Shown in pieces: positions 27,606 to 35,947 of a stretch of DNA of 64,000 bases (its first letter is position 1; every line of letters begins with the position of its first letter). The stretch comes from Conexibacter sp. CPCC 205762 (lineage in GTDB: Bacteria > Actinomycetota > Thermoleophilia > Solirubrobacterales > Solirubrobacteraceae). The stretch covers positions 1 through 64,000 of the forward strand of contig NZ_JAUTDN010000037.1 of NCBI RefSeq assembly GCF_030646155.1, read 5' to 3'. A program made the translations under genes and the position numbers. Below the pieces are notes generated by a model. It saw nothing but the letters and a program-made list of their open reading frames with translations, was not told the origin of the DNA and ran no database searches.

Positions 27606-28766
27606 ATGGCAACGGAACGGGACGGCGCGGTCGGGCTCGGCGACGTCCTCAGCGTCGTCCGCACGCACGGCCCGCTGACGCGCGCTGACGTCGCGCTGCG
27701 GACCGGCCTCGGCCGTTCGACCGTCGCGCTGCGGCTGGAGGCGCTCGCCGAGCGCGACCTGATCCGCCCTGCCGAGGGCCGGCCGTCGACCGGCGGCCGC
27801 CCCGCCTCGACGTTCGCGTTCAACCCGTCGGCGGGCGTCGTGCTGGCCGTGGAGCTGGCGGCGACGAACGCCCATCTCGCCGTCACCGACCTCGACGGCA
27901 CGGTGCTGGAGGCGGCCGACAGCGCGATCGCGATCGCCGACGGGCCGAGCACGGTGCTGGCGATCGTCGAGCGGCTCGGCGGCGAGCTGCTGAGAGCGCT
28001 CGGCGGCCGTCGCCGGCGCAGACCGCTGGCGGTCGGGATCGGCGTCCCCGGCCCGGTCGAGTACGCGACCGGCCGCCCCGTCAGCCCGCCGATCATGCCC
28101 GGCTGGGACGGCTACGACATCGTCGGCAAGCTGGCCGCCGCGTTCGACGCGCCGGTGCTGGTCGACAACGGCGTCAACCTGATGGCGCTGGCCGAGCACG
28201 CCGACCGCTGGCAGCAGGCCGACAACCTGCTGTTCGTCAAGGCCGGCACCGGCATCGGCTGCGCGATCGTCGCCGGCGGCAGGATCTTCCGCGGCTCGCA
28301 GGGTGCGGCCGGCGAGATCGGCCACATCGCCGTGCGCGATCACGACGACCTCTGCGTCTGCGGCAACGTCGGCTGCCTGGAGGCGGTCGTCGGCACGGTC
28401 GCGCTGGTGCGCGGCGCACGCGCGCGCGGCTTGGAGATCGACGGCCCGCGCGACCTCGTCGAGCTGGTCAAGCGCCACGACCCGGTCGCGGTCTCGCTGA
28501 CGCGCGACTCCGGACGCGTCTTCGGCGAAGTGCTGGCGGCCTTGGTCAACGCCCTCAACCCGGGCGTCGTCGTGCTCGGCGGCGAGCTGGCGACCGCCGA
28601 GCCGTTCTCCGCCGGCCTGCGCGAGCTGGTCTACCAGCGCGCCGCCCCGCTCGCCAGCCAGCACCTGCAGATCGTCCCCAGCCAGCTCGGCGACCGCGCC
28701 GGCACCCGCGGCGCGGCGATGGTCGCGATCGAGCACGCGCTCGACGTCGCCGCGCTGGCGGCTTAG
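27606..28766 (+). CDS. ROK-family transcriptional repressor
   Basis: 386 residues. An N-terminal winged HTH (about 10-75: LTRADVALRTGLGRSTVALR) is followed by a sugar-kinase-like ROK domain with GIGVPGPVE, VDNGVNLMAL, GTGIGCAIV and the zinc motif CVCGNVGCLE. The HTH marks it as a NagC/XylR-type repressor rather than a free glucokinase, though a complete kinase site could remain. It lies 47 bp after eda and has its own -10 box. It may control the Entner-Doudoroff pair in response to a sugar. Confidence 0.9.
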   Translation: MATERDGAVGLGDVLSVVRTHGPLTRADVALRTGLGRSTVALRLEALAERDLIRPAEGRPSTGGRPASTFAFNPSAGVVLAVELAATNAHLAVTDLDGTVLEAADSAIAIADGPSTVLAIVERLGGELLRALGGRRRRRPLAVGIGVPGPVEYATGRPVSPPIMPGWDGYDIVGKLAAAFDAPVLVDNGVNLMALAEHADRWQQADNLLFVKAGTGIGCAIVAGGRIFRGSQGAAGEIGHIAVRDHDDLCVCGNVGCLEAVVGTVALVRGARARGLEIDGPRDLVELVKRHDPVAVSLTRDSGRVFGEVLAALVNALNPGVVVLGGELATAEPFSAGLRELVYQRAAPLASQHLQIVPSQLGDRAGTRGAAMVAIEHALDVAALAA

Positions 28767-28782
28767 CGTCGCTGCGGCCCGC

Positions 28783-30192
28783 TCAGCCGTCGAGCATCCA
28801 GGCGACGAACGGGGCCGGAACCGCCCACACGTCGCCGCTCGTGTCGATCAACCCGCGAGTTGCGAGCACGCCGGCGCCGAATGCCGCTCGGACGGTCTTC
28901 GCCTCCTGCCGCCAGCCCGCGTCGACGTACTTCCCCTCGAATCCGAACGCACCGAGACGCGGGCCGCAGAAGTCGACCTCCTTGCTGGAGGTGCGCTGGT
29001 ACATGACGTCGCTGAACTCCGCGTAGCCGCCCGGCCGCTCCCGCTCGACGCTGCGCAGCAGCGCCAGTCCGAGCTGCTGCTCGGTGAGCACCGAGCTGTC
29101 GGGCTCGAGTGCCGCGCCCGGGCTGCGCAAGGCGGCGAGACGAGCCATCAGCGGATCGACGAAGTAGTACTTCGCCTGCGAAGACAGTCTCGGGAGATCG
29201 CCCTCGCGCCGATGGCACGGCCAGACGAGATAGGAGAAGACGAGATCCTGCAGCCGCGCTCTGGCGGTGTGCGGGCTGTCGACCGCCATCTCCTCACGCA
29301 CCGTCGAGACGGTCAGCGGACTGGCGAGGTTCTTCGCCAGCCGCGCGAGCAGCGCCTGCGCCTGCGCCCCGCTCGTGCCAGCTCCGCGCAGCGCGTCGCC
29401 GGCGGCGACGTCCCACAGCGCACGGATGAAGTCGTCCTGCACCTCGCCGAACCTGAGCTGGTCGGCGACCGCGCGCGGGAAGCCGCCGACCCGCAGGAAC
29501 AGCTCCCACGCGGTCAGCAGCGTGTCCGTCCACGGCAGCAGCTCGATCAGCGCCAGGTCGACGTCAGCATGGAGGAAGTCGCGCGGACGGACCGGCTCCA
29601 GCTGCGGTACGTCGTCGATGCCGATCGCCCTGCAGAAGCTGCGGAAGCCCATCGGCAGCAGCAGACGATCCGGCTGCCTCGCCGAACCGAGCCGACCGGC
29701 GAGCTGCTTCTGGGCGGTTGCCAGGTCGCGGGCCGAGGACCCCGTGAGGACGACGCAGTCCTCGCCGAAAGCCGTATTGTCGCGGAGCCACTTGATCGCT
29801 TCCGGCCACGCCGGCACGCTCGTGATCTCGTCGAGAAACCAGTACCGCGGCCCGTCCACGCCACGCGTGAGCACGTCGCGACCAGCTCTGACGAGCCGCT
29901 GGAGATCGCCTCTGGCGAGCTCGTCGCAGGCGAAGTGCACGATGCGCCGCGGCTCGACGCCCGCAGCGAGCAACCGAGCGATCTCCCGTTTCAGCTCGAC
30001 GCTCTTGCCGACACGGCGCGGCCCCCGCAGGACGTAGAGACCATCTGGTTCGACGTTTGCCAGCGGCGCGGGGTCGTAGTCGAGGGGCGCAGCCGCGAGA
30101 CGGCGCAGGTCGCGATCGTCTCGGGCCCAGTCGGGGTCTCGCCACCACGGGTTGCCCGCCGCAAGCATGCGAGTGAGCTGCCCTTCGTTCAT
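28783..30192 (-). CDS. AAA ATPase with C-terminal DUF4143 domain
   Basis: 469 residues. Walker A is LRGPRRVGKSVELK and Walker B is RYWFLDEITSVPAW. The AAA_14-type domain spans about 45-180 and the nuclease-fold-like DUF4143 about 225-420 (VGGFPRAV, KEVDFCG, FEGKYVDA). Proteins of this type are widespread and of unclear function; the DUF4143 part has a restriction-endonuclease-like core (D-x-x...E-x-K type residues in EVDFCGPRLGAFGFEGKY). The G+C content is lower than in neighbours and the upstream region is A+T-rich, a sign of possible horizontal gain. Confidence 0.82.
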   Translation of the reverse strand: MNEGQLTRMLAAGNPWWRDPDWARDDRDLRRLAAAPLDYDPAPLANVEPDGLYVLRGPRRVGKSVELKREIARLLAAGVEPRRIVHFACDELARGDLQRLVRAGRDVLTRGVDGPRYWFLDEITSVPAWPEAIKWLRDNTAFGEDCVVLTGSSARDLATAQKQLAGRLGSARQPDRLLLPMGFRSFCRAIGIDDVPQLEPVRPRDFLHADVDLALIELLPWTDTLLTAWELFLRVGGFPRAVADQLRFGEVQDDFIRALWDVAAGDALRGAGTSGAQAQALLARLAKNLASPLTVSTVREEMAVDSPHTARARLQDLVFSYLVWPCHRREGDLPRLSSQAKYYFVDPLMARLAALRSPGAALEPDSSVLTEQQLGLALLRSVERERPGGYAEFSDVMYQRTSSKEVDFCGPRLGAFGFEGKYVDAGWRQEAKTVRAAFGAGVLATRGLIDTSGDVWAVPAPFVAWMLDG

Positions 30193-30285
30193 ACACGACA
30201 GATTAGCGCAAGGATGCAGAAAAACTATGCTTTTTTTGCGCTTGACCGCAGATACAAGATATTTCCTGTGCAGAGCCGTCCGGTC
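30193..30285. other. A+T-rich intergenic patch with a hairpin
   Basis: The most A+T-rich stretch of the window. A dyad of GCAGAAAAA and TTTTTTTGC (about 30212-30240) can form an A/T hairpin. On the reverse strand TAATCT, about 8 nt before the ATG at 30192, could be a -10 box. Confidence 0.45.
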
Positions 30286-30975
30286 TCAGCCCGCCCGCAC
30301 CACGCCGCGCGCGCCGGCGAGCACGGCGGCCAGCAGGGCGAGCTGGAGCAGCGGCGCGAGGCGCGGGGCCTCGGTGACGAGCACGCCGCCGGCAGCCGCG
30401 CCGGCGATAACGCCCGCGAGCAGCCGGCCCTGCTGGGCGACGTGGCCGAGCGGGCGGCCGCGCACGAGCGCGGTGACCGCCGTCGTCAGCGTGCCGGTCA
30501 GGTAGGTCGTTGACAGGCCGGGGACGCCGAAGCGCAGGATCGCGCCGCTCTGCAGACCCAGCGCGACCGCGGTCAGCGCCAGCAGCAGCACCTGCGTCAG
30601 CTCCGCCGACGGCTTCCCGCCGGCGATCTGCCAGGCGACCGCGAAGACGGTGAACAGCGCCAGCTCGACCGTCAGCGCGCGCGTGACGGCGCGCGGCCAG
30701 AGGCCGTCGTCAGGGCGCGGCGCGCCGGCCAGCCGGGCGCCGAGCGCGACGCCGGCCGCGAAGCTGACGATCGCGGCGCCGGCGTGCCACGCAAGGTCGG
30801 CGTCGCGCGTGCCGGCGGAGAGGCCGAGCAGCACCATGTTGCCTGTCATCACGCTCGTGAAGGCGCCGCCGAGCGCGAGGAAGCCGACCGCGTCGGTCGC
30901 GCCGCTGAGCACCGCGAGCAGCGTCACGAGCAGCTCGCGGCGGCGGCGGTGGTCGGTCGGTGCGGCGCGCTCCAC
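30286..30975 (-). CDS. YoaK/DUF1275-family membrane protein
   Basis: 229 residues with about six hydrophobic helices. The N-terminal motif LSGATDAVGFLALGGAFTSVMTGNMVLLGL (in parts: GATDAVGFLAL, TSVMTGNMVLLG) and TTYLTGTLTTAV are DUF1275 hallmarks. Function unknown; possibly a small-solute transporter. The GTG at 30975 follows a reverse-strand TACGTT -10-like box by 7 nt, so it may be leaderless. Confidence 0.85.
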   Translation of the reverse strand: MERAAPTDHRRRRELLVTLLAVLSGATDAVGFLALGGAFTSVMTGNMVLLGLSAGTRDADLAWHAGAAIVSFAAGVALGARLAGAPRPDDGLWPRAVTRALTVELALFTVFAVAWQIAGGKPSAELTQVLLLALTAVALGLQSGAILRFGVPGLSTTYLTGTLTTAVTALVRGRPLGHVAQQGRLLAGVIAGAAAGGVLVTEAPRLAPLLQLALLAAVLAGARGVVRAG

Positions 30976-31103
30976 GTCGGACAACGTAGAGCGCGCGGCA
31001 CGCGGGCGTCGGGCTCGACGGGCGGCGCGCGGCGAGCGCGGGCGGCGTGCCCGGCCCGCGGCGCCCGCGCGGACGCACGCCGCGCGGACGCCGCCCGCGC
31101 GGC

Positions 31104-34100
31104 TCAGCGCCGCTTCGCGACCGCCTGCTTCGCCTTCGCGCGCGTCAGCGTCACCGTCACGACCTTTCTGGTCGTCGCGCCGCCGCTCTTGACGGTCAGC
31201 GTCAGGCGGGCGTTGGCGCGGCGGCCGGCGAGGCGCGCGGCGGCTGCCTTCGTCAGCCGCAGGCGCACGGTCGCGCGCTTGCCGGCGGCGACCCGCTTCG
31301 GCGCCAGCACCGTCGCGGTGTAGCGCTTGCCGCCGATCGTCAGCTTCACGCGCGCGGCCGCGCCGAGCGTGCAGGCGGCGCCCTGCGGGCAGCTGACGGT
31401 CGCGACCGTCGCCGTGCGCGCGGCGCCGACCCGCTGTACGCCCTTCGGCAGCGCGAACGCAGGCTTCGCCGCGCTCGGCGTCGGCGTCGAAACCGGCGGC
31501 TGCGGCTGCGGCGCCGGCGGCTGCTCTGCCGGCGGCGGCGTCGGCTCGGGGTCTCTGCGCGGCTCGCCGATCGCGAGGTCGAACGAGATCGGGTCGAACG
31601 ACTCGCCGGCCGCGTAGCTGCCGAAGACCGCCGCGCCGTCGGCCGTGAGCACGGTCGGTGCGGCCGCCCAGGCGAGGCCGGCGGCGGTGCGCGCCGGGCT
31701 GACGCCGGTCAGCTCGATCCGCACCAGCGCGACCTGCGCGTACGTTCTCGGTGTCGGGCTGTCCATCGTCGCGCCGACCGCGTCGGCGTAGAGCGTGCCG
31801 ACGCCGTCCTGCACGACGACGCGCAGCCCCGAGAAGCGCGTGTCGAGCTGCGGCGTCGTGTTGCCGGGCACGTGGTAATCGTGGCCCCAGAAGCGGACCG
31901 CGCCGTCGAGCTGCACCTCCAGCCGGCCGCTGGCCGGGTCGTAGGAGCCGCCGCGGACCGGGAAGCGCAGCGCCTCCGAGCCGGCGTTGCGGCCGTTGCA
32001 GAGCGTCCCGGCCGCGAGCGTGCCGGGGACCTGCGTCGCGCCGCCGGAGACCTCGATCGCGCCGCGCGCGACGGTGCCGACGACGTAGCAGCGCCAGCGC
32101 TCCGCGATCCCCCAGTCGACGTGGCCGCCGCCGAACGTGACCGGCTGCGTCAGCGCGGCGGCGACCGTCAGCGTCACCGCGCGCGTGAAGACGGTGCCGA
32201 CCTCGTTGCGCAGGCGCGCGCGGAACTGCGTCCCGCTCATCGCGACCGACGGCTCGTTCACGGTCAGGAAGCCGCCGTCGACGGTCAGGTCGCCGGAGTC
32301 GGCGTCGACCTCGCGCCAGAAGCCGCCGACCTTCTGCTGCCAGGAGATCGCGGGCTCGGGGTTGCCGCTCGGCATCGCCTTGAACAGCGCCGGCGCGCCC
32401 TCGAGCACAGAGACGCTGTCGGGCTGGACGTTGACCGACGGCGGCGTGCGCACGTCGAGCGTCGCGCGGGCGCTGGCGACGGCGCCGACCGCGTTGGTCG
32501 CGATCGCGCGGTACTGGCGGCCGCCGTCCTGCGCGCCGGCGTGGATCGTCAGCGTCTCGGTCTGCTCGCCGCTGACGCCGTCGGCGGCGCTCAGGTCGGC
32601 CCATGCGCTCGCGCCCGGCACGCGCGACTGCCACCGCACGGCGGGCGCAGGATCGCCGGCGACGGCGACCGTCAGCGTGGCGTCGGCCGTCTCAGCGCCG
32701 GCCGGCAGCGCGACGTGCGCGTCCTGCGGCTGGGTCGGGAACGACGGCGTCGTCGACGCGTAGGCGAACGCGGCGGCCGAGGCGCTCGCGTCGTCGGTCA
32801 CGACGAGGTCGCCGGCGCTGGTCGTGCCGGGCAGGAAGGTCGCGTAGTAGGTGATTCTCGGCAGCTGCGGCAGCGCGAAGGCGTGGCGCAGTCTGCCTCT
32901 CTCGATCCGCGTCACCTGCTGCAGGCCGTGCGAGGCGAGGAACAGCGTGTCGCGCTCGTAGTCGGCGGCGATGAAGCCGGTGTCGAGGCTGCCGAGGCCG
33001 TTGGGCGACGGGATCGAGATCGCCGGCTCGGCCGTGCCGAGCGCCGGCGCCCAGACGTAGCCGCCGAGCGGCATCCAGACGACTCTGTCGGCGTTGATCG
33101 CGTAGAGGCCGCCTCTCGTCGGCACGAGCTTGGAGGCGGTCACGCCCGGCGCCTGCGCGAGCGCCTCGGCGACGACGCCGTTGGCGGTCAGGTGGAGACG
33201 CTGGAGCTGGCCGAACCAGGTCGCGACGACCATCGAGCCGCCGCTGCCGTCGGGCACGACCGCGAGCTGCTGCAGCAGCGGCGCCGGCAGCGTGTTGGTC
33301 TGCCGCACCGAGCCGAGGTTGGAGGCGGTCCAGACGCCCGCGACCTGTCTCACCTGCCACAGCTGCGAGTCGCTCCCGACCGCGCGCGAGACGAGATAGC
33401 GTCTGCCCGTCGGGTCCCAGGCGGCGCCGCCGACGTTGCTGGAGGCGACGATCGCGCTGTCGTTGACGGTCTCCTCGACCCAGGCGCTCGTGCCCGTGTC
33501 GAAGCGCCGCGCGCGCAGGGTCGTGTTGGCGCCCGATCTGCCGCTGAAGACGGTGCCGCTGGCGGGGTCGACGGCGACCGAGCTGAAGGCCCCGCTGAAG
33601 TCGCTCGTGAAGCTGCCGGGGACGAGCGAGAAGTCTCTGCGGTCGATCACCGACAGGCCGACCGGGCCGAGGTGGATGCCGATCAGCTTGCCGGGGTCGG
33701 CGAGCGGCAGCGTCCAGCGCGGTCTCGCCGCGGCGGCCGCCGCCGTCAGCGCGGTGCGCGTGTACCCGGGCGCGGCCGGGTCGGCCCACTGCTCGCCGGC
33801 CGGCTTGCCGCCCGGTCCGTCGTAGCCGAACGAGACCGCGTCGAGCACGGTGCCGACGGTGTACGTGAAGACGCTGCTGCCCTCCAGCGTCATGCGCGCC
33901 GGCAGCCCGCTCCAGCTGGTCGTCGTCGCGTCGACCGCGGGGGTCGCGTCCTCGGTGTCGAGGGCCGCGACGTTGAGGTTCTCGAACGGTCTGATCTCGC
34001 CGCCCTCGATCGGCCGGCTCGCGACCGTCGCGTAGAGCGAGGAGCCGTCCTCGGTGATCTCGACGCGCGGGTTCGAGAGCGTCAGGTCGAGCGCGCAGGG

Positions 34101-34442
34101 GCGCGTGCCGCCCTCGCCCTCGCAGTGGCCGAGGAAGACGACCGTGCCGCCGAATCTGACGACGGTCGTGCCGGTGTCGGGCTCGTAGGAGCCGCCCGTG
34201 ACGGGGAAGTGGAAGGTGCCGTCGGCGTTGCGCGTGACGCCGTCCGAGAGCGTCGTCCCGGCCGGGCCGATGTAGTTGCGCCACGACTCCTTCAGGCCCC
34301 AGTCGAGGCCGGCGCCGCTCGTGATCGCGGTCGGCGCCGCGCTCGCGGGCGCCGCGCTCAGCAGCAGCGCCACGACGAGCGCGACGAGCACCGCCGCACC
34401 CGTCCGTCGCCGTCCCGGCGACCCGTCTGACCGTCCGTGCAT
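31104..34442 (-). CDS. Large secreted protein with two HtaA (haem-binding type) domains
   Basis: 1112 residues. The signal peptide is about 1-36 (VALVVALLLSAAPASA). HtaA domain 1 (about 40-230) opens LDWGLKESWRNYI and domain 2 (about 765-930) opens VDWGIAERWRCYV; each keeps the Trp-Gly and Tyr positions typical of corynebacterial HtaA, where Tyr binds haem iron. Between them lie a beta-propeller-like stretch (about 240-560) and two Ig-like domains (about 570-745). A Pro-rich linker (about 935-960) and a Lys/Arg-rich Ig-like C-terminus follow. No LPxTG or membrane anchor is seen. A role in haem capture, or in carbohydrate adhesion through HtaA, is inferred. Divergent from the NiCoT permease. 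Confidence 0.85.
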   Translation of the reverse strand: MHGRSDGSPGRRRTGAAVLVALVVALLLSAAPASAAPTAITSGAGLDWGLKESWRNYIGPAGTTLSDGVTRNADGTFHFPVTGGSYEPDTGTTVVRFGGTVVFLGHCEGEGGTRPCALDLTLSNPRVEITEDGSSLYATVASRPIEGGEIRPFENLNVAALDTEDATPAVDATTTSWSGLPARMTLEGSSVFTYTVGTVLDAVSFGYDGPGGKPAGEQWADPAAPGYTRTALTAAAAAARPRWTLPLADPGKLIGIHLGPVGLSVIDRRDFSLVPGSFTSDFSGAFSSVAVDPASGTVFSGRSGANTTLRARRFDTGTSAWVEETVNDSAIVASSNVGGAAWDPTGRRYLVSRAVGSDSQLWQVRQVAGVWTASNLGSVRQTNTLPAPLLQQLAVVPDGSGGSMVVATWFGQLQRLHLTANGVVAEALAQAPGVTASKLVPTRGGLYAINADRVVWMPLGGYVWAPALGTAEPAISIPSPNGLGSLDTGFIAADYERDTLFLASHGLQQVTRIERGRLRHAFALPQLPRITYYATFLPGTTSAGDLVVTDDASASAAAFAYASTTPSFPTQPQDAHVALPAGAETADATLTVAVAGDPAPAVRWQSRVPGASAWADLSAADGVSGEQTETLTIHAGAQDGGRQYRAIATNAVGAVASARATLDVRTPPSVNVQPDSVSVLEGAPALFKAMPSGNPEPAISWQQKVGGFWREVDADSGDLTVDGGFLTVNEPSVAMSGTQFRARLRNEVGTVFTRAVTLTVAAALTQPVTFGGGHVDWGIAERWRCYVVGTVARGAIEVSGGATQVPGTLAAGTLCNGRNAGSEALRFPVRGGSYDPASGRLEVQLDGAVRFWGHDYHVPGNTTPQLDTRFSGLRVVVQDGVGTLYADAVGATMDSPTPRTYAQVALVRIELTGVSPARTAAGLAWAAAPTVLTADGAAVFGSYAAGESFDPISFDLAIGEPRRDPEPTPPPAEQPPAPQPQPPVSTPTPSAAKPAFALPKGVQRVGAARTATVATVSCPQGAACTLGAAARVKLTIGGKRYTATVLAPKRVAAGKRATVRLRLTKAAAARLAGRRANARLTLTVKSGGATTRKVVTVTLTRAKAKQAVAKRR

Positions 34443-34458
34443 CCCGTCCCGTCCTGTC

Positions 34459-34475
34459 GTATTAGGGCGCCCTAA
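34459..34475. promoter_or_regulatory. Perfect palindrome TTAGGGCGCCCTAA overlapping a -10 box
   Basis: ttagggcgccctaa (34462-34475) is a perfect 14-bp palindrome. It overlaps a reverse-strand -10-like TAATAC (34459-34464) 17-22 bp before the HtaA-protein ATG. The outer TTAGG/CCTAA halves recall DtxR/IdeR iron boxes, but with 4 bp between the halves instead of 9. A metal-responsive regulator acting on the HtaA gene and the divergent nickel/cobalt permease is inference. Confidence 0.6.
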
Positions 34476-34629
34476 AAGGACGCGATGGCGCGAGGTTAGC
34501 GCGCTTTCGTCAGGTATGCCTTACGTACGCCATTTGGCATCCAAACAGCGCATCGCGACGACCCGGTTTGCGAAGCTGCCGCGACGGCGACCGTCATCGC
34601 TGCCGATTCCGAGGCTCAGGAGGGCGTGC

Positions 34630-35721
34630 ATGACGAGGCAGGGGCGCTGGACCCGGGTAGCGGTCGGACTGACGCCGGCCGAGCGGCGCCGCGCCGGCGC
34701 GCTGGCGGCGGCGATCGCGGCGCTGCACCTGGCCGGCTTCGGGATCCTGCTGCTGCTCGTCGTGCCGCACGGCTACGCGCTCGGCTCCGGCGTCTTCGGG
34801 CTCAGCGTCGGCATCACCGCGTACACGCTCGGAATGCGCCACGCCTTCGACGCCGACCACATCGCAGCGATCGACAACACGACGCGCAAGCTGATGGGCG
34901 AGGGCCAGCGGCCGCTCAGCGTCGGCTTCTGGTTCTCGCTCGGCCACTCGACCGTCGTCTTCGCGCTCGGCGTGCTGGTCGTGCTCGGCGTCCGCGGGCT
35001 CTCCGGCGCGCTGTCGGACGACCACTCCTCGCTGCAGCGCGCGACCGGGCTCGTCGGCCCGGTCGTCTCCGGCAGCTTTCTCGTGCTGATCGGGCTGCTG
35101 AACCTGGCGCTGCTGGCCGGCCTGGTCGCGATCTTCCGGCGGATGCGCGCCGGCGCCTGCGACGAGGCCGAGCTGGAGCGGCGGCTCGAGCGCCGCGGCG
35201 TGATGAACCGGGTCTACGGCCGCGCGACGCGCGCGATCCGCAGACCGTGGCAGATGTACCCGCTCGGGCTGCTGTTCGGCCTCGGCTTCGACACCGCGAC
35301 CGAGATCGGCCTGCTCGTGCTGGCCGGCTCCGCGACCGCATCCGGCCTGCCCTTCTACGCGATCGTCTGCCTGCCGCTGCTGTTCGCCGCCGGCATGTCG
35401 CTGCTGGACACGATCGACGGCGCCTTCATGAGCTTCGCCTACGGCTGGGCCTTCGCCAGACCGGTCCGCAAGCTCTTCTACAACATCGCCGTCACCGCCC
35501 TCTCGGTCGCCGTCGCGCTCGTGATCGGCACGCTCGAGCTGCTCGCCGTGCTGGCCGACAAGCTCGGCCTCAGCGGCGGTCTCTGGGACCTCGTCGCGCG
35601 CGTTGACCTCGGCCTCGTCGGCTACCTCGTCGTCGCCCTCTTCCTGCTCACCTGGCTCGCCGCCGTCGCCGTCTGGCAAATGGGCAGAATCGAGGAGCGC
35701 TGGAGCGCGCGGCTGCGGTGA
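34630..35721 (+). CDS. NiCoT-family nickel/cobalt permease
   Basis: 363 residues and about eight membrane segments. The signature RHAFDADHIAAIDN (His/Asp motif in helix 2) and LGFDTATEIGLL are diagnostic of NiCoT transporters such as HoxN/NixA. Start at 34630 with AGGAGG just upstream. A charged cytoplasmic loop (about 175-210) is normal. Divergent from the HtaA gene across a 187-bp region with a metal-box-like palindrome. No urease or hydrogenase is present in the window. An 11-bp hairpin follows the stop. Confidence 0.93.
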   Translation: MTRQGRWTRVAVGLTPAERRRAGALAAAIAALHLAGFGILLLLVVPHGYALGSGVFGLSVGITAYTLGMRHAFDADHIAAIDNTTRKLMGEGQRPLSVGFWFSLGHSTVVFALGVLVVLGVRGLSGALSDDHSSLQRATGLVGPVVSGSFLVLIGLLNLALLAGLVAIFRRMRAGACDEAELERRLERRGVMNRVYGRATRAIRRPWQMYPLGLLFGLGFDTATEIGLLVLAGSATASGLPFYAIVCLPLLFAAGMSLLDTIDGAFMSFAYGWAFARPVRKLFYNIAVTALSVAVALVIGTLELLAVLADKLGLSGGLWDLVARVDLGLVGYLVVALFLLTWLAAVAVWQMGRIEERWSARLR

Positions 35722-35754
35722 GGCGGCGCCGCGGATTTCCGGCCCAGAACGACA

Positions 35755-35780
35755 TCGACCCGCTCCGGAGAGCGGGTCGA
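35755..35780 (+). terminator. 11-bp perfect hairpin after the NiCoT gene
   Basis: tcgacccgctc (35755-35765) pairs with gagcgggtcga (35770-35780) around the tetraloop cgga, 33 bp after the stop codon. Confidence 0.75.
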
Positions 35781-35799
35781 GCGCGGGTAGTGAGCCCGG

Positions 35800-35813
35800 A
35801 ACGGCTGATAACC
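35800..35813 (+). repeat. 14-bp copy of the tRNA anticodon-arm sequence, inverted
   Basis: aacggctgataacc on the forward strand here equals the anticodon-arm sequence of the reverse-strand tRNA-like gene (36000-36013), 187 bp away in inverted orientation. The flanks do not fold into a second tRNA. It could be a remnant of a duplicated tRNA or an integration scar. Confidence 0.5.
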
Positions 35814-35947
35814 ATCTTGGATTCTAGCCATGCGGGGGCGCTTCGCAACCTCGCTCTGACCGGCGGCCGTGAGGCAATGGCGAGCAGTGACCCTCGCGGG
35901 CGCATGATGATCGCGCCCCCTCGGGATGGCCGCCGGCCAGCAAGGAT

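Noticed and set aside
31047..34430. Long forward frame antisense to the HtaA protein
   Set aside because: Shadow of a real gene: biased composition, no ribosome site, no recognisable domain.
34480..34629. Cobalamin or nickel/cobalt riboswitch upstream of the NiCoT gene
   Set aside because: The B12-box and NiCo core sequences are not visible. The small ATGCC/GGCAT dyad is too weak.
35745..35850. Possible second tRNA on the forward strand around the repeated anticodon sequence
   Set aside because: Flanking bases give no acceptor or T stem; only the 14-bp anticodon-arm match and a weak D-like hairpin remain.
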